A stretch of DNA of 64,000 nt from Liolophura sinensis (GCF_032854445.1 NC_088300.1:76563966-76627965); one strand, 5' to 3'; counted from the first letter of the stretch, positions 42,641-53,129 are shown. A program made the numbers and translations. The notes: generated by a model not told the origin, from the sequence alone.

Positions 42641-43070
42641 GAGTATGTTTAAAGCTGTCAAGGGTCCTGGGAGATTAGTAAATGTACGCAATAAACTCTC
42701 ATGCAATGACGCACCGCATGCCATTCCCACCAATGACGTGTCTACCAGCTTGATTTTTCTCACTGTTATTTTGACATTTTCATCTGTTGTATATATATCT
42801 TTGAAAAAGATTAGAAATAGAACCCTCTCATTCATAAATGGTTCAATGTTGGACGGTCTTGATGCAGAAAGAGTTTATTATAGAACCAGGTTAATGGTTC
42901 TGTATAGAACCATGGTCATTGAAAAGGTTCTGTGTAGAACCATATCTAAAGGGTTCTGTATTGAATCTTTTCAGAAGGGTTCTTTGTAGCACCAAAAAGG
43001 GTTTTGCAGGGGAAATAAGCCAAAGAACCCTTTTTAGTTCCATATAGAACCATTTTTCTTTTAGAGAGTA

Positions 43071-43341
43071 GATCCTAAACTCTGCTCTGTGGAGTACACA
43101 AATTTTATAAAGCTGTGGACATTATTCAAGAGCTAGGAGTTGGTTGTGTGTTGGCTAAGGCAGATTTTGAGTCAGCCTTTCGCCTGTTACCAGTTCCCCC
43201 TGGCGATTTTGATCAGCTTGGTTTCAAGTTTAATGACTTTTACTATTTTGATAAATGCATGCCCATTGGATGCTCTATTTCTTGCTATTTTTTTTAAAAA
43301 TTTCCGCCGTTTTTAGAATGTATTATTGACCAGAGACGTCC
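43071..43341 (+). pseudogene. DIRS-like retroelement: central reverse transcriptase
   Basis: The frame starts immediately after the CACTA element (DPKLCSVEYTNF). After a one-base shift in aaattttataaa it continues as AVDIIQELGVGCVLAKADFE, SAFRLLPVPPGDFDQLGF and YYFDKCMPIGCSISCYFF. KADFESAFR matches RT motif A, the region with the first catalytic Asp, and the CMPIGCSIS stretch precedes motif B. A TAA follows FF, then KFPPFLECIIDQRR. It continues the protein begun at 29238; the 13.5-kb insertion separates the halves. The YADD-like motif and everything after it are missing. Confidence 0.75.
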
Positions 43342-43547
43342 TACAGGGTAGAGGATTATTTTGCATCCGGAATATTGGTGGCCGGTTGATCCTGCACTCG
43401 GATATCACCAGTAGCGAGATAGCTTTGTTCAGGGCAGATGGCACTCATTTGTCTGCCACTGGTCTGTCCATATATCAGAACAATATCTCTGTGGACAATG
43501 TCTCATACTTTGAATACAGCTCTAACACATGTGTACAATTTATATAG
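43342..43547 (+). pseudogene. DIRS-like retroelement: SGNH-hydrolase-like C-terminus
   Basis: The frame reads NIGGRLILHSDITSSEIALF, RADGTHLSATGLSIYQNNIS and ends with TAG at 43545-43547. 'RxDGxHLS..G...f..N' is the last block of SGNH-type hydrolase modules carried by DIRS-like retroelements; D (43437-43439) and H (43444-43446) would be the block V Asp and His. It adjoins the RT fragment directly, so the rest of the RT, RNase H and recombinase have been deleted. Confidence 0.62.
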
Positions 43548-43880
43548 TACATCGTTTTGACCACGCCTATGTGTTCTGAAGGGTGGGGGTTTGTCTCCCT
43601 TGCAGTGTTGAAAACACATTACCGACAAGCCATTCTTGTGATTCCACAGGGTCGGAGCTCGCCTGGTGGTGTTCCTCAGGGGAGCGCTTAAAATCTTGGT
43701 CAAGCCACGCTCCTGTGTTTCCGCAGGGTTGTTTTACACCTAAGTGTTCCCCGGGTGTGCGTAACCGTACATAGTCGATCTGCCAGCTTGCGGCTATCAG
43801 TACCAATGGGGGATTCAGTCACCAAGAGATAATAATGTACTTTTAGTAATAAAAGCCGTGGCCTATTCTCTCAATACAAC
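43548..43880 (+). mobile_element. Probable 3' end of the DIRS-like element
   Basis: Non-coding sequence ends in AGTAATAAAAGCCGTGGCC (about 43845-43863), a poly-A-signal-like motif in a context I associate with the 3' end of such elements. The exact end is uncertain. Confidence 0.4.
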
Positions 43881-44598
43881 AGACTGTTAACTTGGTTATT
43901 TAAGAGACACGCATATATAATTAATCCCTTCTATACGCTGAGCATATGCCGAATGTCTCTGACTGGTAAACCTATGATGCTTTCCTTTTCCAAGGCTGTA
44001 CAGTATGCCAGACCGCCAGATCCTTGCATGTATCATGTGGTGCCAATACTTTCAAATTACGAAATGTGTTTTTACAGCTCCAAATATATTCACCATTGAC
44101 GTATATGAAAACTAAACGGAAATAACATGCATTGTTTGATCTATTTGTTCATGGGGGAAAAAAAATCAGAATATAGCTCCCAATAAAGTGTTACTGTGAA
44201 ATATACCATACAGATATTTAGTTACACAGCTCGCATGCACCAGGCCTGTTGGAAGGTGAAAGAAATGAAATGTTTGCCTGGTACACATGCCTGCATATTT
44301 ATTAGGTCAAAACATTTGTGTTCTTTACCTTGTAAATAGTTTCAATGACGAGGAAGAGCTGTTTCAGCTGTTACATGCAGTTTTTATTGTCATCTGTATC
44401 CATTCACACAACCTGTATACTGCAAAATGTATCATTACTGTAAACTGCACTCACGTGTTCACGGTGTCATGTTGAAATATAATTAAAGCCACGTGTTGCT
44501 GTTTGACGATTCAGCAGACGAGTATTTTGTCACGTGGGCGCAGGGTTTGCTTTTGCATTCAGTTCTTGCATCAAACTATATGGGTCATATTGTCTTTG
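43881..44598. other. Intergenic, nothing recognised
   Basis: AT-rich DNA with short frames only. Confidence 0.5.
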
Positions 44599-44724
44599 AA
44601 CCTGCGGATGGTCGTGGGTTCCGCAGGCTCTGCCCGGTTTCCTCCCACCATAATGCTGGCCGCCGTCGTATAAGTGACATATTTTTGAGTACGGCGTAAA
44701 AAAAACCAATGAAATAAGTAAATA
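44599..44724 (+). mobile_element. 5'-truncated SINE
   Basis: It begins in the body (CCTGCGGATGGTCGTGGGTT) and ends in the tail (GAGTACGGCGTAAAAAAAAC, aataagtaaata). Sequence identity to the young copies is high. Confidence 0.85.
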
Positions 44725-44734
44725 GATATTATCT

Positions 44735-45000
44735 TTGCTTATCACCTGTTTTCTCCCCATGCACTCTCTATTCCACTACCAAGGTATGGTTCAAATGCTT
44801 CCAGTTTTTATCACCTGTCTTCTCACTCTCTATTCCGCTACCAAGTTATGGTTCAAGTACTTCTAATTTATTACCTGTCTTCTCAACATGCACTCTCTAT
44901 TCCGCTACCAAGGTATGGTTCAAGTACTTCTAATTTATCACCTGTCTTCTCCCCACTCTCTATTGCCTGCTACCAAGGTATGGTTCAAGGACTACTAAAC
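44735..45000. repeat. About 68-bp tandem repeat, 4 copies
   Basis: Each unit has ttatcacctgtcttctc, actctctattccgctaccaa and ggtatggttcaagtacttct. It starts right after the SINE tail. Confidence 0.9.
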
Positions 45001-46850
45001 ACCAACCAGTTAACTGAGTATCTGTTTACTTCTTTCAAATCCCATTTTTCAGTTGGCAAATTCGGGAATGACCTATAGCTGATCAATGTGACACTTCCTT
45101 GTTAGCATTCCTATATGCATTTTAAATTTGCACTGAGGCAAAAAGGTAAAGACTAAATGGTAATAACCACGGTGGCTGTTCATCCTCAAGAAATATTGGA
45201 ACAGTTCAAGCACAGAGAGCCATTATATCTCACAAAAGTGAAATAGCTATATATAATGAAATATATATATATTCTGAAAAGGAAGTTGTTAATTTATCAA
45301 CGGTTCGATCCACTTTGGTCGATATCATGCTGAATACGTGGCAGGATCATTTCAAATTTTCATACAAAGGTATCAAGAAGTTGTCTTCCACGAATGACCC
45401 GAGAATCGTGTGGTTCTTGTCTTTCTAATGTCTTTACAGAAGGGTCTGAGCAATGTTTTGCTATTTTTTCTTTGCTACTTTTGTAAACAATGTAGCAAGT
45501 CAAGATGATTTCCTTTTTGGTCGCCGTGAATTTTCTTTTTTTATGGCAGTTACAATATACAAAGTAGATTGTAGATATTATCACCGTCCTTTATATCTAA
45601 AACTCACAAAACTGCTGGCAATTTTAATGGGGTCTTCCGTAAGTCACACAAACACATTTATTAAAATGTCAGCCTTTCAGCTTTCATTTCAACACCATAT
45701 CTTAGTTCTAATCTGTTTCAAAAATAAAAGGTTAGGCAACACTTAAGGGACAACCCTCTAGGACAAAACTAATTGCGCAGTTGTCCCTCAATCTGGCGCA
45801 TAACGCCTCACATTTTAACAAACCGCGCAAGCCTGAAAACAAGTTAAGGTGGAGGGCGTTGTAAATCATTTATATTTGTTTATATTCGTATTTTTATTTA
45901 TAAATGGTCGGGCATTATAAATATAGAAGCTTGGTAAATGTTTTCAACATGAGTGTCACACTCGCTGCTGTTTTCTGGGGGCCTAGGGTTTGTGCGGTGC
46001 GTGATGAATGAAGCCGATGTGTTTAAGCTACCACAAGGAACTGCGAAATTGATACAACGATTTAGGCAACGATAATTTCAACAAATACCACCAGTATAGC
46101 CAGGATAATATGCATATATGTTAGTGTGCGTTAATTAAAAATCGATAGTAACTTGTAAAGGAGTCCTAACATATCGAATGGCGGGATACACATCGTGGTT
46201 GTTTTCCATCACACTGTTTTGCCGCTCGTGTGTAGGCCTAAATAGGAATATAATAACAATAAAATAAACATCAGGGGTACTGACGGCATAATATTATTTT
46301 TTTTTCATCGTGGATTTCACTGTAGTGCATGCGATAGCGGTGGTTTTCAACTTTTCATATGACAGTTGTTTCTCTTTGTAATCAAGCTCTTCATATATAC
46401 AACGACGGCCAGACTTGCTGGTTAAGGGCACACAGACCCGCCCACGCTTCACCATGCACCGCTCACATTTCGTAAGGCACCTAACAAACCTCCTGACTTA
46501 ATGCTGTACAGCCAAACCAGCAAAAGGTGGTTTCGCGCCTGAAACCACAATGGCTTTGCGGGCTGAATCATCCTGTGAAGAGAGCATCCACTTATTCGAA
46601 TAAGATAGCAGCCCCTGACAAATCCAGCCAAGTCGTTTTTTATGATTGTCACCTTTGAATACGAAAATATCTACACGTGTGGGTTTATAAGGACTCTTAT
46701 ATACCAGCAAAAACTCCTGAAAATGCAAACTGAGCAGACGAGTTTGATTAGTATTTGTTTGCTTACATTTTGGACCAAAAACTTTCATCATTATTTCTGA
46801 CATATAACATTGTGGGATTCGGGCTTGATTCAATACTGGTAACGAAACAT
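45001..46850. other. Intergenic, nothing recognised
   Basis: Short unsupported frames on both strands; no motif or splice pattern persuaded me. Confidence 0.5.
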
Positions 46851-47082
46851 ATATAGTGCTGCCTCACTGCAACGCCAACCTAAGACACCGGGGTCCACTT
46901 TCACTACACTTCACAAATCGAGTTTTTCATATCTTTTCTCTCCCATGGCGCTACAGTCCTCTTAATTTCTTACGAAAAAGGGGACGAGAAATATGATTTA
47001 CTAGTTTTGCAGAAATGCATAATTTTAACACCAGACTAAACAGCAGGTGGTTATTACCTATTAACCCCACTCTTCCCCACCT

Positions 47083-47452
47083 ATTTCACCCAGTAGGACC
47101 AGCTTCAGCACAAGCAATGAAAAGAAGGTATGAAACAATAAAGTTGTTTTATTGACTGCGTCGAATTAGCGCAGGGAGGTGAACTCGATGGGCTGATATG
47201 TGCCCAAATGGCTCTTAAGATGTTAAATGGTTAATTAACAATTAAACAATGAACAAACCTTTTTATTAACATAACCTGAGGGCAAAGTTGTGCAATACGA
47301 GGAATTTTAATTAAATGTGATTGATGTCTCTGCAGTGATGTGGAACTGTCAGCACAGTGAGTTTGTTGTTCACTCAGTCTTCTATTAAATCCAAAATCAC
47401 TTTGCGATAAAGGTAATGGCGCATGACTGTTAGGAGCCTCCGTTTGCTTGAT
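47083..47452 (-). repeat. Duplicated 3' region of the secreted-peptide gene, copy next to the gap
   Basis: It parallels 49750-50115: gcagggagg, agatgttaaat, taacctgagg, gaggaattt, gtcagcacagtgagtttgtt and cactcagtcttc occur in the same order and spacing. It contains ATTAAA on the minus strand where the other copy has AATAAA. The terminal coding exon would lie just inside the N gap. Confidence 0.75.
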
Positions 47453-47652
47453 NNNNNNNNNNNNNNNNNNNNNNNNNNNNNNNNNNNNNNNNNNNNNNNN
47501 NNNNNNNNNNNNNNNNNNNNNNNNNNNNNNNNNNNNNNNNNNNNNNNNNNNNNNNNNNNNNNNNNNNNNNNNNNNNNNNNNNNNNNNNNNNNNNNNNNNN
47601 NNNNNNNNNNNNNNNNNNNNNNNNNNNNNNNNNNNNNNNNNNNNNNNNNNNN
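47453..47652. other. Assembly gap, 200 N
   Basis: Exactly 200 undetermined bases, so the true size is probably unknown. The same nine bases, TTGCTTGAT, end the left flank and start the right flank, which suggests an assembler overlap or a collapsed repeat. Confidence 0.98.
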
Positions 47653-49460
47653 TTGCTTGATACAACTTGTCCATGTCGCTGCTCAATTGGATAGTCGGGA
47701 AACTCACATGAGTCTTTCTTGACACAGGTGATATGGTCATATCACTCGGTTTCTAAGATGAAATAGCTCCATTGTATAACTCAGATTTTTGAGTCGCTTG
47801 ATCTTTAACCCCTGATTATGGTGCACTGTTAGCAATAGTAATTTCATGTCATGCCAAAAATGCATGACTTGTGACCACCGATCAGTTCAACTGACTTCAG
47901 CCAATATTTGCTATTAGCACAAATCCCGTTTTCTGACTGAATATTTCTAAAGTGAATGATGATGGCAGATTCACAGTAAGAACCATAAACGTTCCAAAGA
48001 AATACCTGGTCGTATTATACAAACGAAAAGAAACCTCGGTTATACTGATAGCTGCATGTAGCACACAATAATACAAGTTTTAAACTGTATTTTATAAACA
48101 GAAGGTTCACAAAAGTGTTGAAATTTGTTAGTTATAATAGGTCTTGGATTTATCATATATTTTCTGTATATAAGACAAACAGCAATGTCTTAATTATACT
48201 AAATAATTGCCACGCTTTTGTTGAAATTCACAGCTTACGATTATTAAATTCCGAATGTCCGACACGAGTTCACGTTGATGAGACATAAATTTATGTAAGA
48301 AAAATACAAGAACATCTGCACAATGAAATAAATACCATAAGTAGAGAGGCATAACCAAACAAAATTCACATGTTTGGTGCAGAGTTTTAAGATCAACATG
48401 TGGCATGTTTAGAGTATATTGTTTTCCTACAATAAACCGATTGTAGTAAGCGGTAGGTGCCATGTCCAGAAGTATGTTTTTGTGCGCAACGTTTAATTCA
48501 AATAATTTGCAAATGGTGGGTTGCATAATGGTAGAGCTATTTATATTTACGGATGTCAATGTAGATGAGATGTGTCTTGCCTCACGTGTCTACGTCTGAG
48601 ATGTAATGCTCGTTTTGTAAACGGGTGGTTTGAATGTGTATCTTGAAACGCTTAGCCTTACTATTTACAGTATTTATTTGGTCTTAAAAACATCAGCAAC
48701 AGATATACGTACGTTTTCCGCTGAACAGTGGGTTGCCTAATGAATAGGGGGGTCAGACTTTGAAATCGAATTCATTTGTTGCTGAACATAAAAAAGTGCT
48801 TCTGTATCTTGTGACTTGTCAAAAATGCAACTTTTGCTGACCTTAATTTGTCGATTACCGGCCTCGCCGTTTTCCTGAGGAACCAAAGACACCCCTTTCC
48901 TTCAGGAATTTCAGAAGTTCACAAATGCTCGTTTATCAACTCCAAATAATTTACTGTGACACTTTCTGAATACAGTATAGTTATAGTAAATGTAATCAAA
49001 AATACTTGCCTGACGTTTCTGACGGGTCACATGGCACAACAATTATTTTTTACCGATAAAAATACTATCGTAGCAAGAAAATAGACTGAACTCGAAACTC
49101 CTCTGTTGGACATTGTTTACTAACGACACAACGTCCGACAGAGATCCATTCTCAAACCCGGGATATTTTTATTTTATTTGCAAGATTTTCTAAATTAACA
49201 ATCCCTAGTGTAGAAGATCGCACTTTTGTTGAACCACAATCGACTTCTGTTCTGCTCAAATCAACAATTTGCAGACCAAAAACCTGGGAGACTTTTAAAT
49301 AGGCATCCATCTTTTGCCTTCTCGACATCGTCTTTGTATGGATTCGAATATATTATCTTATATGAGGAGAAGATTTGTCTGTTTACCGGTTCGACACAGC
49401 TTTTATCTTGTTTCGGATGTATAACCTTACAGCAGTTTTCTTCCATGGCGAAATGTTTGT
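47653..49460. other. Non-coding, no gene supported
   Basis: I looked here for the first coding exon of the duplicated peptide gene and did not find it. The longest frame (48194-48559, minus) has no motif. Confidence 0.5.
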
Positions 49461-49971
49461 AGTGCTGTCTCACTTGAAAACCATACTGAAGACACCATGC
49501 AAGAACGTCATGCTGAAGACTTCATGTACACTTGAAATTCCACCTACCAACAACATACTAACGCCGGGCTAAACAGTGCGTGTCGTTTACTTATACCTCA
49601 TTACCATACCATCAGCTTCACCCAGAACGACAACCGTGAGTGCAAGAAGAAACGCTGAACATTGTGGCGATACAGGCACTGAAACCAGCTGTCCCGCTAC
49701 CCTCCGTGCTGCATGATTCATCACGTTTTCTGAAGAATCATGGTCATTTGTATCAACATTAAGGTATCAAACAGTAACACAAACGAACAATATACGTATA
49801 TGGAAACACATTGGCTTTAATGATAAAGTCGACTCAGTGCAGGGAGAGAAACCGTTAAACTGATCTGTAACAAATGTTCAACAACATTTTAGATGTTAAA
49901 TATCATTTAATTGACAAACAAGTTTTTTTTCTTTATGTAGCCTGAGGGGTAAAGCTATGTGATATGAGGAA

Positions 49972-49977
49972 TTTATT
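49972..49977 (-). terminator. Poly-A signal of the secreted-peptide gene
   Basis: AATAAA on the minus strand, about 160 bases beyond the stop codon at 50135-50137. Confidence 0.6.
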
Positions 49978-50134
49978 TAAATATGATGTCAGGGTATTGA
50001 TGGGGAAATGTTGGCACAGTGAGCTTGTTTCTCACTTAGTCTTCCATCTTATCCGAAATGAGTGTGCGCTAGAGAGCATAATGCGAGCCTCGGTCTCTTT
50101 GATCCACTGTCACTCGTTGATCCTGTGGGAGAAT

Positions 50135-50169
50135 TTATCTTTCTTCACCAGTCTCCTCAGCCTCGGTTT
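50135..50169 (-). CDS. Secreted-peptide gene exon 3 (acidic tail and stop)
   Basis: It begins after the acceptor at 50170-50171 and encodes ETEAEETGEER and TAA (50135-50137). The 3' UTR continues toward 49972. Confidence 0.68.
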
Positions 50170-50697
50170 CTGTAAAAGAAAACAGTAAGAAAACACTGTT
50201 AATGTCTTTGTAAAAAGCACAGATAGGACTATTTTTAAAGTGTATCTACCGCCAAAGTGTTTTTATATCTCTTTTTTTTTCAGTTGGAATTTCAGCACTG
50301 GCATTTTAAGCACAATTTCAGCTAGCTTTCAAATACTTATAGCCTGTTTTATACATCACGAAAATTTCTAGTATTTCTAGTAAGCAGACAAATATAACAG
50401 TGCCACGTGATATACCGCTTAGTCGTCGTTCCGCATTGACACGTGACAGACATATTTTACCTATGATCTTTAGCAAACCAATCTCTTTTTGTTGAAGAAA
50501 CTTCACTTGCGGAGAGATGCTACGCACTCACCAGCATGTCTCTTCACGATCTTTTCTGGGGCATCGTTAAGGAATTTCTCAGCCTCGGCCTTAGCCAGAG
50601 TCTGGCTGGCTTCTCGTTTGATCTCCGCCGCCTCTACGGTCACCTTGGTGATCAGGAGGAGGGCACACGCCAACAGGAGGACGACGGCTGTCTTCAT
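50135..50697 (-). CDS. Small secreted peptide precursor, two coding exons (66 residues), unknown family
   Basis: Coding parts are 50532-50697 and 50135-50169 on the minus strand, joined at a perfect donor (GCTG|GTGAGTGC) and acceptor (TTTTCTTTTACAG|AAACC). The product starts MKTAVVLLLACALLLITKVT, a clear signal peptide, probably cut near VEA-AE. A helical segment follows (EIKREASQTLAKAEAEKFLN), then DAPEKIVKR and an acidic tail ETEAEETGEER. The KR pair before the acidic tail could be a processing site; this layout (signal, amphipathic segment, dibasic site, acidic propiece) resembles peptide hormone or antimicrobial precursors, but net charge of the middle part is near zero and I recognise no family. 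A TATA box and non-coding exon lie upstream, and the 3' region is duplicated at 47083-47452. Expression is unproven. Confidence 0.72.
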
Positions 50698-50706
50698 TGT
50701 AAGGGT
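50532..50706 (-). CDS. Secreted-peptide gene exon 2 (signal peptide exon)
   Basis: Acceptor TTACCCAG ends just before 50706 (minus strand); nine bases later is the ATG at 50695-50697. The donor follows 50532. The exon encodes the signal peptide and most of the mature chain. Confidence 0.72.
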
Positions 50707-50847
50707 CTGGGTAACATAGATAGATTACACATGCACAGCTTATGTCAATAAATTCAAAGGGTAACTAGAATGGATCTGCGAACAGCAGATCCTAGGCCGG
50801 GATCCCGGATCGGATCGATGACGCTTTCCCCTTCATGTCCTGTGGAT

Positions 50848-51360
50848 GTTGACACAGATCCAAGATTTTCAGCACACATAGAGTACATGTGTAGCGTTTT
50901 CCACTCAGTGATGTTCAGCTTTACAGCTGTAACGGTTTTCTCTCACCAGACCTCCAAATATGGTGGGATTAGCGCTTTTTCGCGTTTTGATCGCAATTTG
51001 CCGCAAAACTATACGTCGCCGGAAAGAAATAAGTCCAGATTCATGATCAGGACAAATCAGCAAATCGGCCTTTGGACAATATTTGAAGCACTGCAACTCC
51101 CACATTTATTGACACACTTCCATGATTTTCCGCACGCCTACAGTACCCATATAGCCCTTTGTGCTCAGTCATGTTCAGCTCCACAGCTGCAGCAGTTTTA
51201 TGTCACGTGCCCTTCAAATATGGGCGAAAATTGCACTTTTTCGCACTTTCAAAGCATTTGGCGACAAAACCGTGCGTCGGAGAAAGGAAAAAACCACCAG
51301 ATTCGTCATCAGAACATCCAACTACGCCTAGCAGCCTACTTAAAACCTTGAAATTCACAA
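50848..51360. repeat. About 260-bp tandem duplication, diverged
   Basis: Copies start at about 50848 and 51108: ttgacaca, tcca-gattttc, cagt-atgttcagct, acagctg, cttcaaatatgg, ttttcgc, gg-gaaaa and agattc-t-atcag recur in order. It lies in intron 1 of the secreted-peptide gene. Confidence 0.8.
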
Positions 51361-52184
51361 CATTTTCATCGCCTGATAAATTGGCTAAGCTGGGATCGAA
51401 CTGTGACATGACTGACAGGCGTCAGCGGTAAGAAAAAAGAAAGAAAGAAGAAAAATCAAAGTTTGTACTTTCATATCTCAATCCACGACCTGCTATGAAC
51501 AGACTCACTGCTCTACTGATATCTAGGCCGTTGTTAGAAAGTCAACACCTGGACCACAGCACATGTCGATGTCTGTCAATCACCCTTGCCTGGTTAGCGT
51601 ATAGTAAAGAAGACAAGGCCTGCACAAAACAAAGCTAACTTTTACAGGTCCACGTCGTTTGCTGTTGCAGTTAGAATTCTACGCCATCTAATAGAGTCCT
51701 GTATAGCTGAATGTCATCCTACAAACGGTATTGTCATTTAAACGCTTCTAGCGAGAAAACTATTAATTGTAGCTCAAATCCGTTGGCAAGTGCTCGAAAG
51801 AGCATCTTGGGCTACAATTTGGTGTACGTTGCACATTTCTAGCTGCCATAGTTCTCGAGTTACAGGTCATTGAAATTACGTAACATTTTTTAGATTTTTT
51901 TGCTTATATCTCAAAAAGTTACACAGATATGCAAAAAATAAAAACAGATTCGGAATCAGCAGCTAAAGATACATCAGAATACGTTGAGAACAATTGACAT
52001 TTCAGAACTTTTTGTGACGTCACAACTTCGACCAATGGCGAGCTTCAAGAGTTTAGACCGGAAGTGAACCATTTTTGCAAACTTTTTGTAATTCGTGACC
52101 TTCTAGCTGCATGTCAAATTTGAAAACAATCGGTTCAGTGGTTCGTGAGAAAAAGATGTTTAAAGCTTTAACACAAAATTCAAT

Positions 52185-52448
52185 ATGGCGGCCGAACCAC
52201 GTACTCTGTTAAAAAAAAATGGAGAATTTGTCACGAGATATTCACCGCCAGAATGTATGAGCAAAATTTGGGACTTCTATGTTGAACGGTGTAGGAGTTT
52301 CCTTGCTAACAAAGTCGATGAAAAAAAAATAATAAGAAAAAACAGAACGATTACAATAGGGATCCCGTTCGGGAAGAACGGTATCCCTAATAAGCATAAA
52401 GATCATTTATTAAACCGAGTTAATCTAGAGGAAATTCTTAGAAACTAA
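52185..52448 (+). CDS. Hypothetical 87-residue frame behind promoter-like motifs
   Basis: The frame starts ATGGCGGCCGAACC and reads MAAEPRTLLKKNGEFVTRYS ... IPFGKNGIPNKHKDHLLNRV and stops at 52446-52448. Upstream are a CRE (TGACGTCA, 52015-52022) and a CCAAT box (52032-52036). The composition looks more coding-like than neighbouring frames, but I recognise no family. It sits in an intron of the opposite-strand peptide gene and may belong to an unrecognised mobile element. A real gene is possible but not shown. Confidence 0.25.
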   Translation: MAAEPRTLLKKNGEFVTRYSPPECMSKIWDFYVERCRSFLANKVDEKKIIRKNRTITIGIPFGKNGIPNKHKDHLLNRVNLEEILRN

Positions 52449-52574
52449 TGAAAATTTGTATGCTAAAACAAGAGAAAGTAGCAATTCTAAATCAATGTTA
52501 ATTATATCGCTGTCATATATAAGTGAAACAGTCTGCAGTAAAGCGCGAAACAAGAATTCAAGAAATGAATTATT

Positions 52575-52740
52575 CTACTTATGTAATCTATTAGTGTTTT
52601 ACCCGTACTCAAGAAGCTTGAGAGCAGTCTCGTTTATGGGTAACCGGAGTGCCAGATCTGCTGGCAGAAGAGGGCAAGGTTCGAACACGTGACCTCGCGG
52701 ATCAGGGGCCTGTCAAAGCTCACATTGATTTTGACAAAAT
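52575..52740 (-). mobile_element. SINE with variant tRNA head, reverse orientation
   Basis: On the minus strand it has a B-box GTGTTCGAACC within cacgtgttcgaaccttgccc and ends with the shared tail TTGAGTACGGGTAAAACACT. Confidence 0.6.
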
Positions 52741-53029
52741 TTGTGCAAACAGTCTTTGTGTTAAAAGAACTAAAATCGAAAGAGTCATGGCTTGGTTAGA
52801 TTTGATGCAAACAACCCCTCAAATCATAAGAAATATTATTTTGGCCTGAGCCAGAACAAGGATCCCAGACGTGCTATGCTGCCTGGACAATAGTTCCGCA
52901 AATCACCTAATGTCTGACCAACGAGCAAGCCTTATTTGACTGCTTAGGTCTTTAGTCCAAGTTATTTAGCAAACACTAACACAAATACTAACACACAAGT
53001 CACTTAAACAGAAATAAGAGACCACTCAC

Positions 53030-53088
53030 CAGTTCGACTGCTCTCTTCTTGATGAAGTGAATCGTTGATGTTTTTCAAAGCAAGATGA
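53030..53088 (-). other. Non-coding exon 1 of the secreted-peptide gene
   Basis: The donor GAACTG|GTGAGTGG ends the exon at 53030. The 5' end is set about 30 bases below the TATA box. The intron to 50707 is about 2.3 kb. Confidence 0.6.
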
Positions 53089-53110
53089 GGCACTATGTAG
53101 ATACAACTGC

Positions 53111-53118
53111 CTTTTATA
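53111..53118 (-). promoter_or_regulatory. TATA box of the secreted-peptide gene
   Basis: TATAAAAG on the minus strand in the context CCTATAAAAGGCAG, a near-ideal TATA box, 23-30 bases above the inferred transcription start. Confidence 0.65.
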
Positions 53119-53129
53119 GGAATTCTGAA

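Larger units (their letters stand above)
29606..43068 (+). mobile_element. EnSpm/CACTA-type DNA transposon, 13.46 kb, nested in a DIRS-like element
   Basis: The left end is CACTCTTAACAAAAAGGGTTC and continues with many GGTTCTTT/GAACC words. The right end reversed is CTCTCTAAAAGAAAAATGG, also followed by GGTTCTATATGGAAC-type words. CACTC termini followed by GGTTCTTT blocks are characteristic of animal EnSpm elements. TA flanks both ends (29604-29605 and 43069-43070). Inside, all on the + strand, are a decayed transposase (30520-35352) and exons of a SAM-domain accessory gene (30413-41587), plus three SINEs and several tandem repeats. Length, stops and the mismatched right terminus (GAGAG instead of GAGTG) show that it is inactive. 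Confidence 0.72.

Noticed and set aside
29606-43068. Polinton/Maverick-type giant transposon
   Set aside because: No polymerase, integrase or capsid motifs. The termini and the PPDVMHDFLDGV transposase signature fit animal EnSpm/CACTA, and the duplication is 2 bp, not 6.
47653-49460. First coding exon of the duplicated peptide gene
   Set aside because: Searched for a signal-peptide exon like that at 50532-50697 and found no match; it may lie in the gap or be absent.
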